Source: Kitasatospora sp. DSM 101779
Lineage (GTDB): Bacteria > Actinomycetota > Actinomycetes > Streptomycetales > Streptomycetaceae
NCBI RefSeq assembly: GCF_025655475.1
Contig: NZ_JAHTIK010000001.1
Span: forward strand, 7,601,707 to 7,665,706
Direction: 5' to 3'
Length of the DNA: 64,000 nt
The notes below the pieces were generated by a model. The model had not been told where the DNA came from. It was given only the letters and a program-made list of their open reading frames with translations, and did not search any database. Positions 9,203 to 16,658 of the stretch are shown in pieces. Position 1 is the first letter of the stretch. Every line of letters begins with the position of its first letter. Made by a program: the position numbers and the translations under genes.

Positions 9203-10095
9203 CTGTCTGCGGTGCGGGGGAGGGATGCGGGAGCCGGCACGTCCGTCGGCGGCGCGCCGGCGACGCTCGGCGGGGGCTCGATGTCACCGAACCGGGCCAG
9301 GACGACGGTGCCGCCGACCGCGGCGGTGAACCCCACCAGTGCCGCCCACCCGGCACCCGGCCGGGCCTGGTCGCCGAGGGCGAGCACGCCGACCAGCGCC
9401 GGGCCGAAGGTCTCGGCGACCGTGCCCGCGGCGGTCGCCGCCGTCACGCTGCCGCGCTGCAGCGCCAGAGCGAAGGCCAGGTAGCCGCCGAGCCCGCCGA
9501 GGACCAGCGCGTACGTCGCCGGATCGGCGAGCACCGCGCCCACGCTCGACACGTCCAGGACACGCACCGCCAGACTGGTGACACCGAAGCCGACGCCGCT
9601 GAGCACACCGAGGCAGGCCCCCGCCGCATTGCCGCGGCGCCGCGCCAGCAGGACGGTGAGCAGCAGCATGGCGATCGTCGTGGCGAGCAGCGCCGCGTGG
9701 AAGACCGGCCCGGCGTGGTTGCGGCCGTCCGGGCCGGAAGCGAAGGCGAGCAGCGTGAGCCCCGCGACGACCGCCACGATGCCGGCCAGGTCACTGCGGT
9801 GCAGCCGGGCGCCCAGCAGCCAGACCGCGGCGCCGGCCGTGACGGCGAGCCCCGCGTTGGTCACCGCCTGGACGAAGAACAGGGGCATGGTGCGCAGCGC
9901 GACGATGCTCAGCGCGAAGCCCGCGACATCGAGCCCGGTGCCCCACAGGAACGGACCCGAACGGGCCAGCCGGACGAGCAGACCCGGCCGCACCCGGTCG
10001 GCGGCCGGCGCGGCCCGCGCCCCGCGGGCCTGGAACACGCACGCGAAGCCGAAGCACACGGCCGCCGCGAGCGCGGTGGCGAGACCCAGAAGCAT
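9199..10095 (-). CDS. EamA/DMT-type multi-spanning permease
   Basis: Encodes 298 aa from ATG 10095. About ten hydrophobic helices are evident, beginning with LLGLATALAAAVCFGFACVF, arranged as two similar halves as in the drug/metabolite transporter superfamily. A longer frame extends to 10305, but that part is polar, Pro/Arg-rich and runs into the repeat, so the internal ATG is chosen. As first gene of the SDR-deacetylase operon it may export or flip the product of the neighbouring sugar pathway, but this is inference from position only. Confidence 0.78.
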   Translation of the reverse strand: MLLGLATALAAAVCFGFACVFQARGARAAPAADRVRPGLLVRLARSGPFLWGTGLDVAGFALSIVALRTMPLFFVQAVTNAGLAVTAGAAVWLLGARLHRSDLAGIVAVVAGLTLLAFASGPDGRNHAGPVFHAALLATTIAMLLLTVLLARRRGNAAGACLGVLSGVGFGVTSLAVRVLDVSSVGAVLADPATYALVLGGLGGYLAFALALQRGSVTAATAAGTVAETFGPALVGVLALGDQARPGAGWAALVGFTAAVGGTVVLARFGDIEPPPSVAGAPPTDVPAPASLPRTADR

Positions 10096-10240
10096 GGCTG
10101 CTCCAATGCCGCCGGGGCCGTCCCGCACGGCCCAACCGCCCGCCCCACTACGACGGGATCCACCCCCAGTCTGTGCCACCCCCTGCCGCCCTGCAGCCCG
10201 CTGCGGCTCGCCCGGGAGTTGGGCGGAAGTGAAACAGGGG

Positions 10241-10375
10241 CACGTGGGGGCACCTCCCGGCCGAAGGCGCTGGGGGGAGAACCGCGCAGCCCGGATGCGG
10301 CTCACTGTGCGAACCAGGGCTCGGCCCGAATCGTCACGATGCCCAATCCCGGACTGCGCAGTTCCCCGCGCCCCT
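10241..10375. repeat. short palindromic interspersed repeat, copy B
   Basis: In reverse orientation 10251-10375 aligns closely to copy A (for example GGCGCGGGGAACTGCGCAG and GACGATTCGGGC-like blocks). Its left part (10241-10277) is a hairpin, GGGGGCACCTCCC...GGGGGGAG, a motif I recognise as common in streptomycete intergenic DNA. It abuts the 3' end of the decayed ROK gene (10393) and separates it from the transporter operon. It may be a non-autonomous element or a terminator-type repeat. Confidence 0.55.
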
Positions 10376-10392
10376 GTTGTGGTCTGTCCTGA

Positions 10393-10842
10393 TCAGCGGA
10401 CGGCGGCGTCGATCTCGGCGGGGGCGGCGGTGGCGCGATGCCTGCGGCGAGGACACGGGTCGCACGGTCGTAGGCACACAGCGCGAGCGGGTCGCCGAGC
10501 CGTTGCTGTCCGGTGCCTGCCAGCCGCTCTCGAGGGCCGTGCGGGCGATGGCCGTGCCGCTGGCGAGACCTACGAAGCAGCCGCGTGAGCCGAAGGGGCA
10601 GGGCCGGCCAGGACGAGTCCGGCGCCGACGCCGGTGGAGACCACCAGGCACAGGGCGTTGCGGTAGGGGCGGGCGGCGCCGTGCCAGTGCTCGGCCAGGG
10701 TCATCGCGACGGCGTCGCCGCCGAGGACGACCGGCAGGCCGTCGACCGTGCGGTGCACGGCGACCTCCGTGCGGAGCGGGAAGGCGCGCCAGGCGGGGAT
10801 GTTGACGGGGCTGACGGTGCCCGCCCGGGTGTCGACCGGCGC
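10393..10842 (-). pseudogene. decayed ROK-family sugar kinase/regulator gene
   Basis: On the minus strand three reading-frame pieces align in order to a ROK protein. First comes PVDTRAGTVSPVNIPAW followed by LPVVLGGDAVAM and ALCLVVSTGVGAGLVL, then, after a small deletion, GSRGCFVGLASGTAIA. Next come pieces such as DPLALCAYDRATRVLAAG and EIDAAVR before the stop. The first ~60-90 codons, the glycine-rich zinc-site segment and the C-terminal third are missing or frameshifted, so no functional product is expected. ROK proteins bind or phosphorylate sugars; the adjacent beta-mannosidase remnant fits a lost mannoside-use locus. Confidence 0.75.
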
Positions 10843-10878
10843 ACAAAGGAACGACGGGACATGCGAAGACGCTCGGCG

Positions 10879-11204
10879 AAGGAGTGCCTGGTCGTCGACG
10901 CCGGCGGGCTGCGAGCCGTCACCTCGCCGTCACCGAGCGGGTGTTGGCCTGCCCGCGGCCGGAGTTCGACGTCGCGGTGCAGCCCGGCGAGGACGGCGAC
11001 GACAGCACGGAGGTGGTGGTCACCGCCCGCACCCTCGTCCGCGACCTGCTGCTCCAGGCGGGCCGGCTCGACCCGGCCGCCGAGGCCGACCGCGGACTGT
11101 TGACCCTGCTGCCGGGCGAACAGGCCGTCGTCCGCGTCACCGGCTGCCCGGGCCTGACCGCCGAGGCCGCGCGCACGGCGCTCTTCTGTGTCGAAACCGC
11201 CTGA
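10879..11204 (+). pseudogene. 3' remnant of a GH2 beta-mannosidase-type gene
   Basis: After a short piece reading CLVVDAGGLRAV in one frame, the frame shifts near 10925. It then continues as RPEFDVAVQPGED, TARTLVRDLLLQAGRLDPAA and LLTLLPGEQAVVRVTG to a stop at 11204. This is the C-terminal immunoglobulin-like region of family 2 beta-mannosidases; the catalytic domain is absent. The remnant is transcriptionally divergent from the ROK remnant. Both genes have lost their 5' parts at the junction around 10843-10878, as if one deletion removed the space between them. Confidence 0.65.
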
Positions 11205-11367
11205 CCGGTCCGCGCGTTCGCCGCCCGGCCGGCCCCGGCCGCGGCTCCCCGCACGCCGGGCCCGGCGCGCTGGGGCCCTGTGCCGCGCGGTCCGGCGGCC
11301 GCGCGTATCGTGCTGCGCGCGGGGGCGGTGGCTGCCTGCCGCACGCCACAGGGGAGGAGACCGGCCG

Positions 11368-11844
11368 ATGAGCGCCGAGCGGATCTGGACCGTCGAGGAG
11401 TCGCTGGAGTTCCCCGCCGTTCCCCCGGACGCGGTGTACGCGCTGCTCGCCGACGTGCGGCGGATGAAGGAGTTCAGCCCCGAGGTGGTGGGCGTCTGGC
11501 GGCGCGGCCGGAGCTTCGTCGGCTTCAACCGGCGGGCCGCCTGGGTCTGGTTCACCACCTGCCGGATCACCGTCGCCGAGCCCGACCGCGAATTCGCCTT
11601 CGACGTCACCACCTTCGGCCTGCCGGTGGCCCGCTGGGGCTACCGCCTGGAACCGAGCGGCGACGGCACCCTGGTCACCGAGTACTGGATCGACCACCGC
11701 CGCCGCGGAGCGGGCGCCGTCGTCGCCGAGACCCTCGGCCTGGTCTTCACCGGCACCCCGGCGGCGCAGCGCGCCGAACGCAACCGGGCCGGGATGCGAA
11801 CCACCCTGCACCGCCTCCGGGACGCCTGCCTGCCGCCGGCCTGA
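11368..11844 (+). CDS. SRPBCC/polyketide cyclase-fold protein
   Basis: Encodes 158 aa from ATG 11368, with GGGGAGGAG upstream. The layout fits the START/Bet v1 (SRPBCC) fold: an N-terminal beta strand (ERIWTVEESLEF), the helix PPDAVYALLADVRRMKEFSP, WVWFTTCRITVAEPDREFAF, and a long C-terminal amphipathic helix. Such proteins bind hydrophobic small molecules or act as cyclase/dehydrase-like proteins. It stands alone with no pathway neighbours, so ligand and role are unknown. Confidence 0.8.
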   Translation: MSAERIWTVEESLEFPAVPPDAVYALLADVRRMKEFSPEVVGVWRRGRSFVGFNRRAAWVWFTTCRITVAEPDREFAFDVTTFGLPVARWGYRLEPSGDGTLVTEYWIDHRRRGAGAVVAETLGLVFTGTPAAQRAERNRAGMRTTLHRLRDACLPPA

Positions 11845-11857
11845 GGGACCGTCGGAC

Positions 11858-11899
11858 GGACACCGGACACTGGACACTGGACACCGGACACCGGACACC
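11858..11899. repeat. 7-bp tandem repeat, six units
   Basis: Six consecutive copies of GGACACC or GGACACT (variation only at the last base) lie in the 80-bp gap between the converging SRPBCC and Mut7-C genes. A simple-sequence tract like this may arise by slippage. No protein is encoded and no hairpin is formed. Confidence 0.9.
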
Positions 11900-11924
11900 G
11901 GGCGCGGGGTCCGGCGGACCCCGA

Positions 11925-12746
11925 TCAGGCCGGCCCGGCGCCCGCCGCGGCCCGGTCCGGGCGGCGGCGCTGTGCGGCGACGGAGGTGTGGAGCGGCCCG
12001 GTCGGCGCGGCGGCCCGCGCGGGGTCGTCGCCGAACTCCGCCACGGCCTCGGCCACGATGCCGCTCAGCTGCTCGTGGTGGGCGCCGCGCCAGTACACCT
12101 GGTCGCAGGCCGTGCACTGGGCGAAGACGTCGTACGAGCGCTCGGTGCCGTCCTCCAGGTGCTCGCGGACGGAGGTCTTGTCGGTCTCGCGGAGCGTGCC
12201 GTTGCAGGCGGTGCAGCGTGTCCACGGGGCCAGCGGGGGAGCGAACCGGGAGAGCACGTCCCGCAGTTGGTCGGCGGGGCGGTGGCTGTACACGTAGGCG
12301 CCCGCCCACAGCTCCCGGCGGTGCAGCAGCCCGCGGTCGCGGGAGAGCAGCACCCGCTGCTCGGCGGCCGAACGGGCCGCCAGCGCCGGATCGCCGATGT
12401 CGGTGCTCTCGTAGGCGGCGTCCACCCCGAGCAGGCGCAGCCGCCGGGCGAGGGTGCCCAGGTGGACGTCGAGCAGGAAACGCGGCGGGCCGGCGAGCCG
12501 CTGCGGTCTGGCGACGGCGAGGACGGAGACCTGCTCGCCGTGCGCGGGTACGTGGGAGGCGTCCGCGGCACCGCCGTCGACGACCAGGCCGCCGACCTCG
12601 GTGAGCGGGACGCCGAGCGACTCCACCACGTGCCCGAGGGTCGAACTGCCGTCGGTCGTCACCGCGGACCGGCCCGCCCGCCTGCGCACGTGCACGAAGA
12701 CGTGCAGCTCGGGGACGAACTCGATCCGGATCTCCGCTCTCTCCAC
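11925..12746 (-). CDS. Mut7-C RNase-domain protein with ubiquitin-like N-terminus
   Basis: Encodes 273 aa from GTG 12746; upstream in-frame sequence is low-complexity and excluded. Residues 5-80 look like the beta-grasp Ub-Mut7C domain. Residues 89-165 carry the PIN-like Mut7-C domain, with D93 in FLLDVHLGTLARRLRLLG and SRDRGLL at 135-141. A zinc ribbon follows (C178-xx-C181 and C211-xx-C214). The family is predicted to be an RNase by fold similarity to eukaryotic Mut-7, with little direct biochemistry. It is a monocistronic gene here. Confidence 0.85.
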   Translation of the reverse strand: MERAEIRIEFVPELHVFVHVRRRAGRSAVTTDGSSTLGHVVESLGVPLTEVGGLVVDGGAADASHVPAHGEQVSVLAVARPQRLAGPPRFLLDVHLGTLARRLRLLGVDAAYESTDIGDPALAARSAAEQRVLLSRDRGLLHRRELWAGAYVYSHRPADQLRDVLSRFAPPLAPWTRCTACNGTLRETDKTSVREHLEDGTERSYDVFAQCTACDQVYWRGAHHEQLSGIVAEAVAEFGDDPARAAAPTGPLHTSVAAQRRRPDRAAAGAGPA

Positions 12747-12903
12747 ACGCCCAGGATGCCAGCACGCGGTGCGCCGGTCGCCCCATTTCCGGCCTGGCGC
12801 ACCACCGGTGTCAGCGGGCCGGCGGGCCGATCGCCAGCACTCGGTACGAGAGGCCGGCGCCCGGTCCTGCCGTGCGCGGCCCGGGCGGAGCGCCCGTCTC
12901 CGC

Positions 12904-14358
12904 TCAACCGGCACCGCCCGCACGGTGGACGGTGAGCCCGCCGAGCGGGGCCAGGGCCGTCGCCGGGTCGCCCGGCAGGCCGCGCAGGACGCCGTCCAGG
13001 AAGGCCAGGCTCGCGGTCGCGGTCAGCCGGGGACCGCCGATGCGGTCGCGGGTGCCGACCAGGGCCGGTATCGGCGGCAGGTAGAGCGGGGCGTCGGTGA
13101 AGGTGAGGTGCGCGGTGCCCGGCACGGTCAACCGGTAGGCGTTCGTGGTGTCGAGATCGAGGACCTTGTCGAGGGCGGGCAGGTAGTCCGGGTCGGTCTG
13201 CGGTCCGATCTCCTGGGTGAGGGCGAGGAGCGGCCGGTGGAGGGGCTGCGGCGCGGCGTCGTGCGGGGCGCCGTCGAGGTCGATCACGGCGGCGAAGCCC
13301 TCGTTCCGGCGGGCGGCCAGCAGTGCGGCGGCCCCGCCGAGCGAGTGGCCGGCCGCCGCGACCCGCTCGGTGTCGAGGCGGCCGGCCAGCGGGTCCGCGT
13401 CCTGCCCGCGCCCGATCCGCTGCAGCCGGCCGAGGACGAAGCCGAGATCGGCGGCGCGGACCTCCGTCCAGCCGACCGCCCGCCGCTCGTCCTCGGCGCG
13501 GTCGCCGGTGGACGAGACCCGGGTGCGGACCGTCCGGCCGTCGGCCAGCACCACGGCCGCCGAGTCGTAGGGGTGGTCGAGGCCGGCCACGACGTAGCCG
13601 TGACTCGCCAGTTCCTCCGCCCAGGCGGTGTTCTGGCCGCGGACGCCGCCCAGGCCGGGAGAGAACAGCACCACCGGGAACCGGCCGCCGCCGGCCGCCA
13701 CCGCAGCGTCGGGCACCGACCACGTCCGGGCACGGGTCGGCCCGTCCAACAGGAGACCGGGCAGCCCGGCGTAGTCGGCCAGGGCGTCGGCGACCGTCCG
13801 GGACTCCTCCGCCGTCCGCCCCAGGTACCGGGCGCGGCCCGCCCCCGGGGCCGGCTCGGCCGGGTACCAGAACTGGACCACGACCGTGCGCCGGTCGCCG
13901 GGGTCGGCGGTGGCGGGCTCCGGGCGCTGCCCGTCCGTCCACTCCACCACCCGGGTGCCCACCGCGTACGGACCGGTCGGCCGGGGGAACGCAGGCACCG
14001 GGAAGGCCCACGCCGCCGCCGGTCCCGCCGCGACCAGCACCAGGCAGGCCGCCGAGGCCGGCGCGGCCAGCCACCACCGTGCCCGGCGCGGCTCGCGGCC
14101 CGTCCGCCGCGGCAGCAGCGGGACGACGGCGAACGGCGCGACCAGCACCGCCGCGGCGAACACCGGCGCCACCTGCCAGCGCAGCCCACCCGTCAGCGCC
14201 GCCAGCGTGCCGCCCACCAGGACGGCACCGCCGCCGGCCCCCGCCGTCGCCCGCCGGGCACCCGGCGGCAGCCACCGCACCAGCACCAGCGCCACCGCCC
14301 CGGACACCGCCAGGAGCTCGGGCCCGGTCATCCAAAACCACGTCATGTCCTCGGTCAC
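12904..14358 (-). CDS. membrane-anchored alpha/beta hydrolase, PAF-acetylhydrolase/lipase-like
   Basis: Encodes 484 aa from GTG 14358 (ATG 14346 is an alternative four codons in). The first 120 residues hold about four hydrophobic helices. The hydrolase domain follows, with FSPGLGG (oxyanion region, 232-238), the nucleophile S339 in GHSLGG, an acidic residue in VIDLDG near 365 and a histidine in PGTAHLTF near 419. This arrangement matches the platelet-activating-factor acetylhydrolase/chlorophyllase-like group, which hydrolyses ester lipids. The catalytic domain is likely extracytoplasmic. It has no evident operon partner. Confidence 0.8.
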   Translation of the reverse strand: MTEDMTWFWMTGPELLAVSGAVALVLVRWLPPGARRATAGAGGGAVLVGGTLAALTGGLRWQVAPVFAAAVLVAPFAVVPLLPRRTGREPRRARWWLAAPASAACLVLVAAGPAAAWAFPVPAFPRPTGPYAVGTRVVEWTDGQRPEPATADPGDRRTVVVQFWYPAEPAPGAGRARYLGRTAEESRTVADALADYAGLPGLLLDGPTRARTWSVPDAAVAAGGGRFPVVLFSPGLGGVRGQNTAWAEELASHGYVVAGLDHPYDSAAVVLADGRTVRTRVSSTGDRAEDERRAVGWTEVRAADLGFVLGRLQRIGRGQDADPLAGRLDTERVAAAGHSLGGAAALLAARRNEGFAAVIDLDGAPHDAAPQPLHRPLLALTQEIGPQTDPDYLPALDKVLDLDTTNAYRLTVPGTAHLTFTDAPLYLPPIPALVGTRDRIGGPRLTATASLAFLDGVLRGLPGDPATALAPLGGLTVHRAGGAG

Positions 14359-14486
14359 CCGGCCATGCTGGCCGGACACGGGCCGCCGCCACATCGCTCG
14401 CAAGTCGCTGCCGTGTACGCCCGGAGACCAATCCCGGAGCGGGGACGTCTCCACCTCGCGGTGTACGGCGGGCCGTGCCCCGACCG

Positions 14487-15128
14487 TCAGTCGGCCGAGG
14501 CCGCCCGGGTGCGGTGCCGGGACAACTGGCCGGCCGCCACGGGGACGACGATCCAGAGGACCCAGGCGTAGGGCGTCGCGAAGAACAGCGGGGCGGACAG
14601 GCCGAAGCCCAGCAGCAGCCCGTACAGCACCGGGTCCCCCGCGGCGACCAGCTCCGGGGGGACGTCGCGGTCGCGCAGCTGCTGCGAGGTCATCCGGCGT
14701 TCCATCGCGATCACCGAGGCGTGCGCCAGACACTGCAGCAGGGCGTAGAACCCGAACCGCAGGCCGACGGTCTCGGTGTCGTCCCCCTCGGTGGTGAGGA
14801 GCTTGGTGGCGAAGGGGTTGAGCACGATCGTCAGCAGCCAGCAGGCGTTGATGATCCGCAGCCGGTCGTCGGCGCGCTCGGCGTACCGGAAGGCCCGGTT
14901 GTGCTGGCCCCAGGCGGCGGCGATCACGGCAAAGCTGATCAGGAAGGCCGTGTAGTGGCCGAGGTCCTCGTGGACGGCGGAGCGGAGCGCGGCGACCGTC
15001 GGCCCCGCCGGCACCGGCAGTTCGAGCGCCAGCAGGGTGATCGCGATCGCCACCACGGCGTCCGAGAAGAAGATCAGCCGGTCCGCGGCGCGCGCCTCGA
15101 ATCTCCGCAGCTTCCTCGCCTGCACCAC
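14487..15128 (-). CDS. TMEM175-family (DUF1211) putative potassium channel
   Basis: Encodes 213 aa from GTG 15128 (a second GTG follows immediately), preceded by GAGGGAGG. The hallmark FSDAVVAIAITLL (residues 21-33) of bacterial TMEM175 channels is present, and about six hydrophobic helices follow. Bacterial TMEM175 proteins are single-repeat six-helix K+-permeable channels that assemble as tetramers, consistent with this length. No regulator is adjacent. Confidence 0.85.
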   Translation of the reverse strand: MVQARKLRRFEARAADRLIFFSDAVVAIAITLLALELPVPAGPTVAALRSAVHEDLGHYTAFLISFAVIAAAWGQHNRAFRYAERADDRLRIINACWLLTIVLNPFATKLLTTEGDDTETVGLRFGFYALLQCLAHASVIAMERRMTSQQLRDRDVPPELVAAGDPVLYGLLLGFGLSAPLFFATPYAWVLWIVVPVAAGQLSRHRTRAASAD

Positions 15129-15182
15129 AGCCTCCCTCGTCGGTCCGGCCCATCCTCGCCGCGGATCGTGGCCCCGCGGCCG

Positions 15183-16406
15183 CTACGACACGCCCCCGCC
15201 GCCGGGCGCGCCTCCCGCCCGGGCGACGGCCGGCCGGGACAGCACCGTCACGGTGACGGAGGCGGCGGCCAGCACGGTGATCGCCGTCGCGGTGCCGAGC
15301 AACTGGGCGACCCCGCCGGCGAGCGCCGCCCCGATGCCCTGACAGGTCGTCCGGCCGGCGGACTCCACCCCCTGCACCTGGCCGCGGACCCGCTCGGGCG
15401 TCAGCGCCAGCACCTGCTCCTGCAGCGGCAGGGTCGCCGAGAACCCGGCGCCCGCGGCGAACACGGCCATCACCAGCAGGGCCGTCGGAGGGCGGAGGGC
15501 GAACAGCAGGAACGGCACGGCGAGCAGCAGCCGCAGCGGGAACGCCAGACGGCGGCGCACCGCGGCTCCGACGAGCCGGCCCACCACCAGGTCGCCGACC
15601 GTCATGCCCGCCGAGGCGGCCGCCAGCAGGGCACCGGCACGCCCCGGGGCGAAGGACACGAACAGCGCCTCGCAGCCGACGACCAGTCCGTTCGGCACCC
15701 ACAGGTTCAGCAGCAGTGCCCGGCGGCCCGGATCGGCGAAGAGCAGCGCATTGGTCGCCCAGGTGCTGCGCAGGCCCGGCCGGCGGACCGGCCCGATCGG
15801 GCGCTCCCGGACACCGGCCGCCACCACGAGCAGCGACAGCGCGCTCAGCCCGGCCGCCACGGCGAGCACCTGCTGCGGGTCCAGCCGGTGCAGCAGCGCG
15901 GCGCCCGCGGCGCAGCCCAGGACGGTCACACCGCCCGAGGCGATGTTCATCAGCGAGCGCGCCGGCGCGTACCCGGCCGCGGGCACGGCCTCGGCCAGCA
16001 GCCCCATCCGGGTGGCCGTCCCCAGCGACTGGACGAAGCCCAGCGCCACCAGCACGCCGAACCGGCCCACCAGCGGCAGCCCGGGCACGGCCTGCGCGGC
16101 CGTGCCCGCCAGCGACAGACCGTGCAGCACGAGCAGCGTCCGCCGCGGGCGCCGCCCGTCGGCGACCGACATCAGCGTCAACGCACCCAGGACGGTCGCG
16201 AAGGTGGCGCCGTACATGCTCACCGCCGTCAGGAACGGCGAGCCGGTCTGCCGGCCGACGAGCGTGCCGAGGGCGAGCCCGGCGAGCGCGTTCGCCGCCA
16301 CGGTCAGGGTGAAGCTCGAGAACAGGGCGGCGAACTGCCCGGTGCGGAGCAGCGCGCGATAGCCGGTCGAGGCGGATGCGGGAGGTGCGAGAGTGTCGGA
16401 AGGCAT
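15183..16406 (-). CDS. MFS exporter
   Basis: Encodes 407 aa from ATG 16406. About twelve hydrophobic helices are evident, with the typical MFS loop between helices 2 and 3 (MSVADGRRPRRTLL) and a second charged loop mid-protein. The frame is open further upstream, but this ATG has GGAGG eight bases before it. That ribosome site lies inside the hairpin leader described separately. Substrate is unknown; similar actinomycete permeases are often drug or metabolite exporters. Confidence 0.83.
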   Translation of the reverse strand: MPSDTLAPPASASTGYRALLRTGQFAALFSSFTLTVAANALAGLALGTLVGRQTGSPFLTAVSMYGATFATVLGALTLMSVADGRRPRRTLLVLHGLSLAGTAAQAVPGLPLVGRFGVLVALGFVQSLGTATRMGLLAEAVPAAGYAPARSLMNIASGGVTVLGCAAGAALLHRLDPQQVLAVAAGLSALSLLVVAAGVRERPIGPVRRPGLRSTWATNALLFADPGRRALLLNLWVPNGLVVGCEALFVSFAPGRAGALLAAASAGMTVGDLVVGRLVGAAVRRRLAFPLRLLLAVPFLLFALRPPTALLVMAVFAAGAGFSATLPLQEQVLALTPERVRGQVQGVESAGRTTCQGIGAALAGGVAQLLGTATAITVLAAASVTVTVLSRPAVARAGGAPGGGGVS

Positions 16407-16407
16407 G

Positions 16408-16463
16408 AAAAAAGCCTCCGGACGCACCCAGTACGGGACGCCGAAGGCAACGGGCGCAGGATA
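16408..16463 (-). promoter_or_regulatory. hairpin leader (attenuator/RBS-sequestering) of the MFS gene
   Basis: On the minus strand a -10-like TATCCT (16463-16458) is followed within about ten bases by GCCTTCGG (16448-16441). This arm pairs with CCGGAGGC (16421-16414), with a possible inner CCC/GGG stem. Six T residues (16413-16408) follow directly and then the ATG. The hairpin therefore has the form of an intrinsic terminator, and its 3' arm contains the GGAGG ribosome site. Either premature termination or hidden translation start could control the exporter. No leader peptide fits between the probable transcript start and the hairpin. Confidence 0.5.
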
Positions 16464-16567
16464 GCAGCCGCGGAGCCCGCGAATAATCGTTTGCATCCGT
16501 CGCTTCGCGCCGGTAGAACCCCGGGCTGACGGAACGTCACCGAGACCACGTGAGAGGAGGGCCGGCG

Positions 16568-16621
16568 ATGAGCAGCAGGACCACCGCGCACGGACCCTCC
16601 CGGGCGGCGCGGCAGCGCTGA
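16568..16621 (+). CDS. 17-codon upstream ORF before the GNAT gene
   Basis: ATG 16568 has an excellent ribosome site (GAGAGGAGG) and encodes MSSRTTAHGPSRAARQR before a stop at 16619-16621. It ends 37 nt before the TTG start of the acetyltransferase, which itself lacks a good ribosome site. It could be a leader peptide that controls or couples translation of the downstream gene, or chance. No similarity is recognised. Confidence 0.3.
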   Translation: MSSRTTAHGPSRAARQR

Positions 16622-16658
16622 CCGGAGCGGCCGGGCGCACCACACCACGGACCGTGCC

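Noticed and set aside
9196..10305. Longer start of the EamA permease at 10305
   Set aside because: The extra 70 residues are polar and overlap repeat copy B; the first membrane helix begins right at the internal ATG 10095.
16407..16499. In-frame 31-codon extension (from an upstream ATG) of the MFS gene as N-terminus or leader peptide
   Set aside because: It would translate through the hairpin, lies mostly upstream of the likely transcript start and has no ribosome site.
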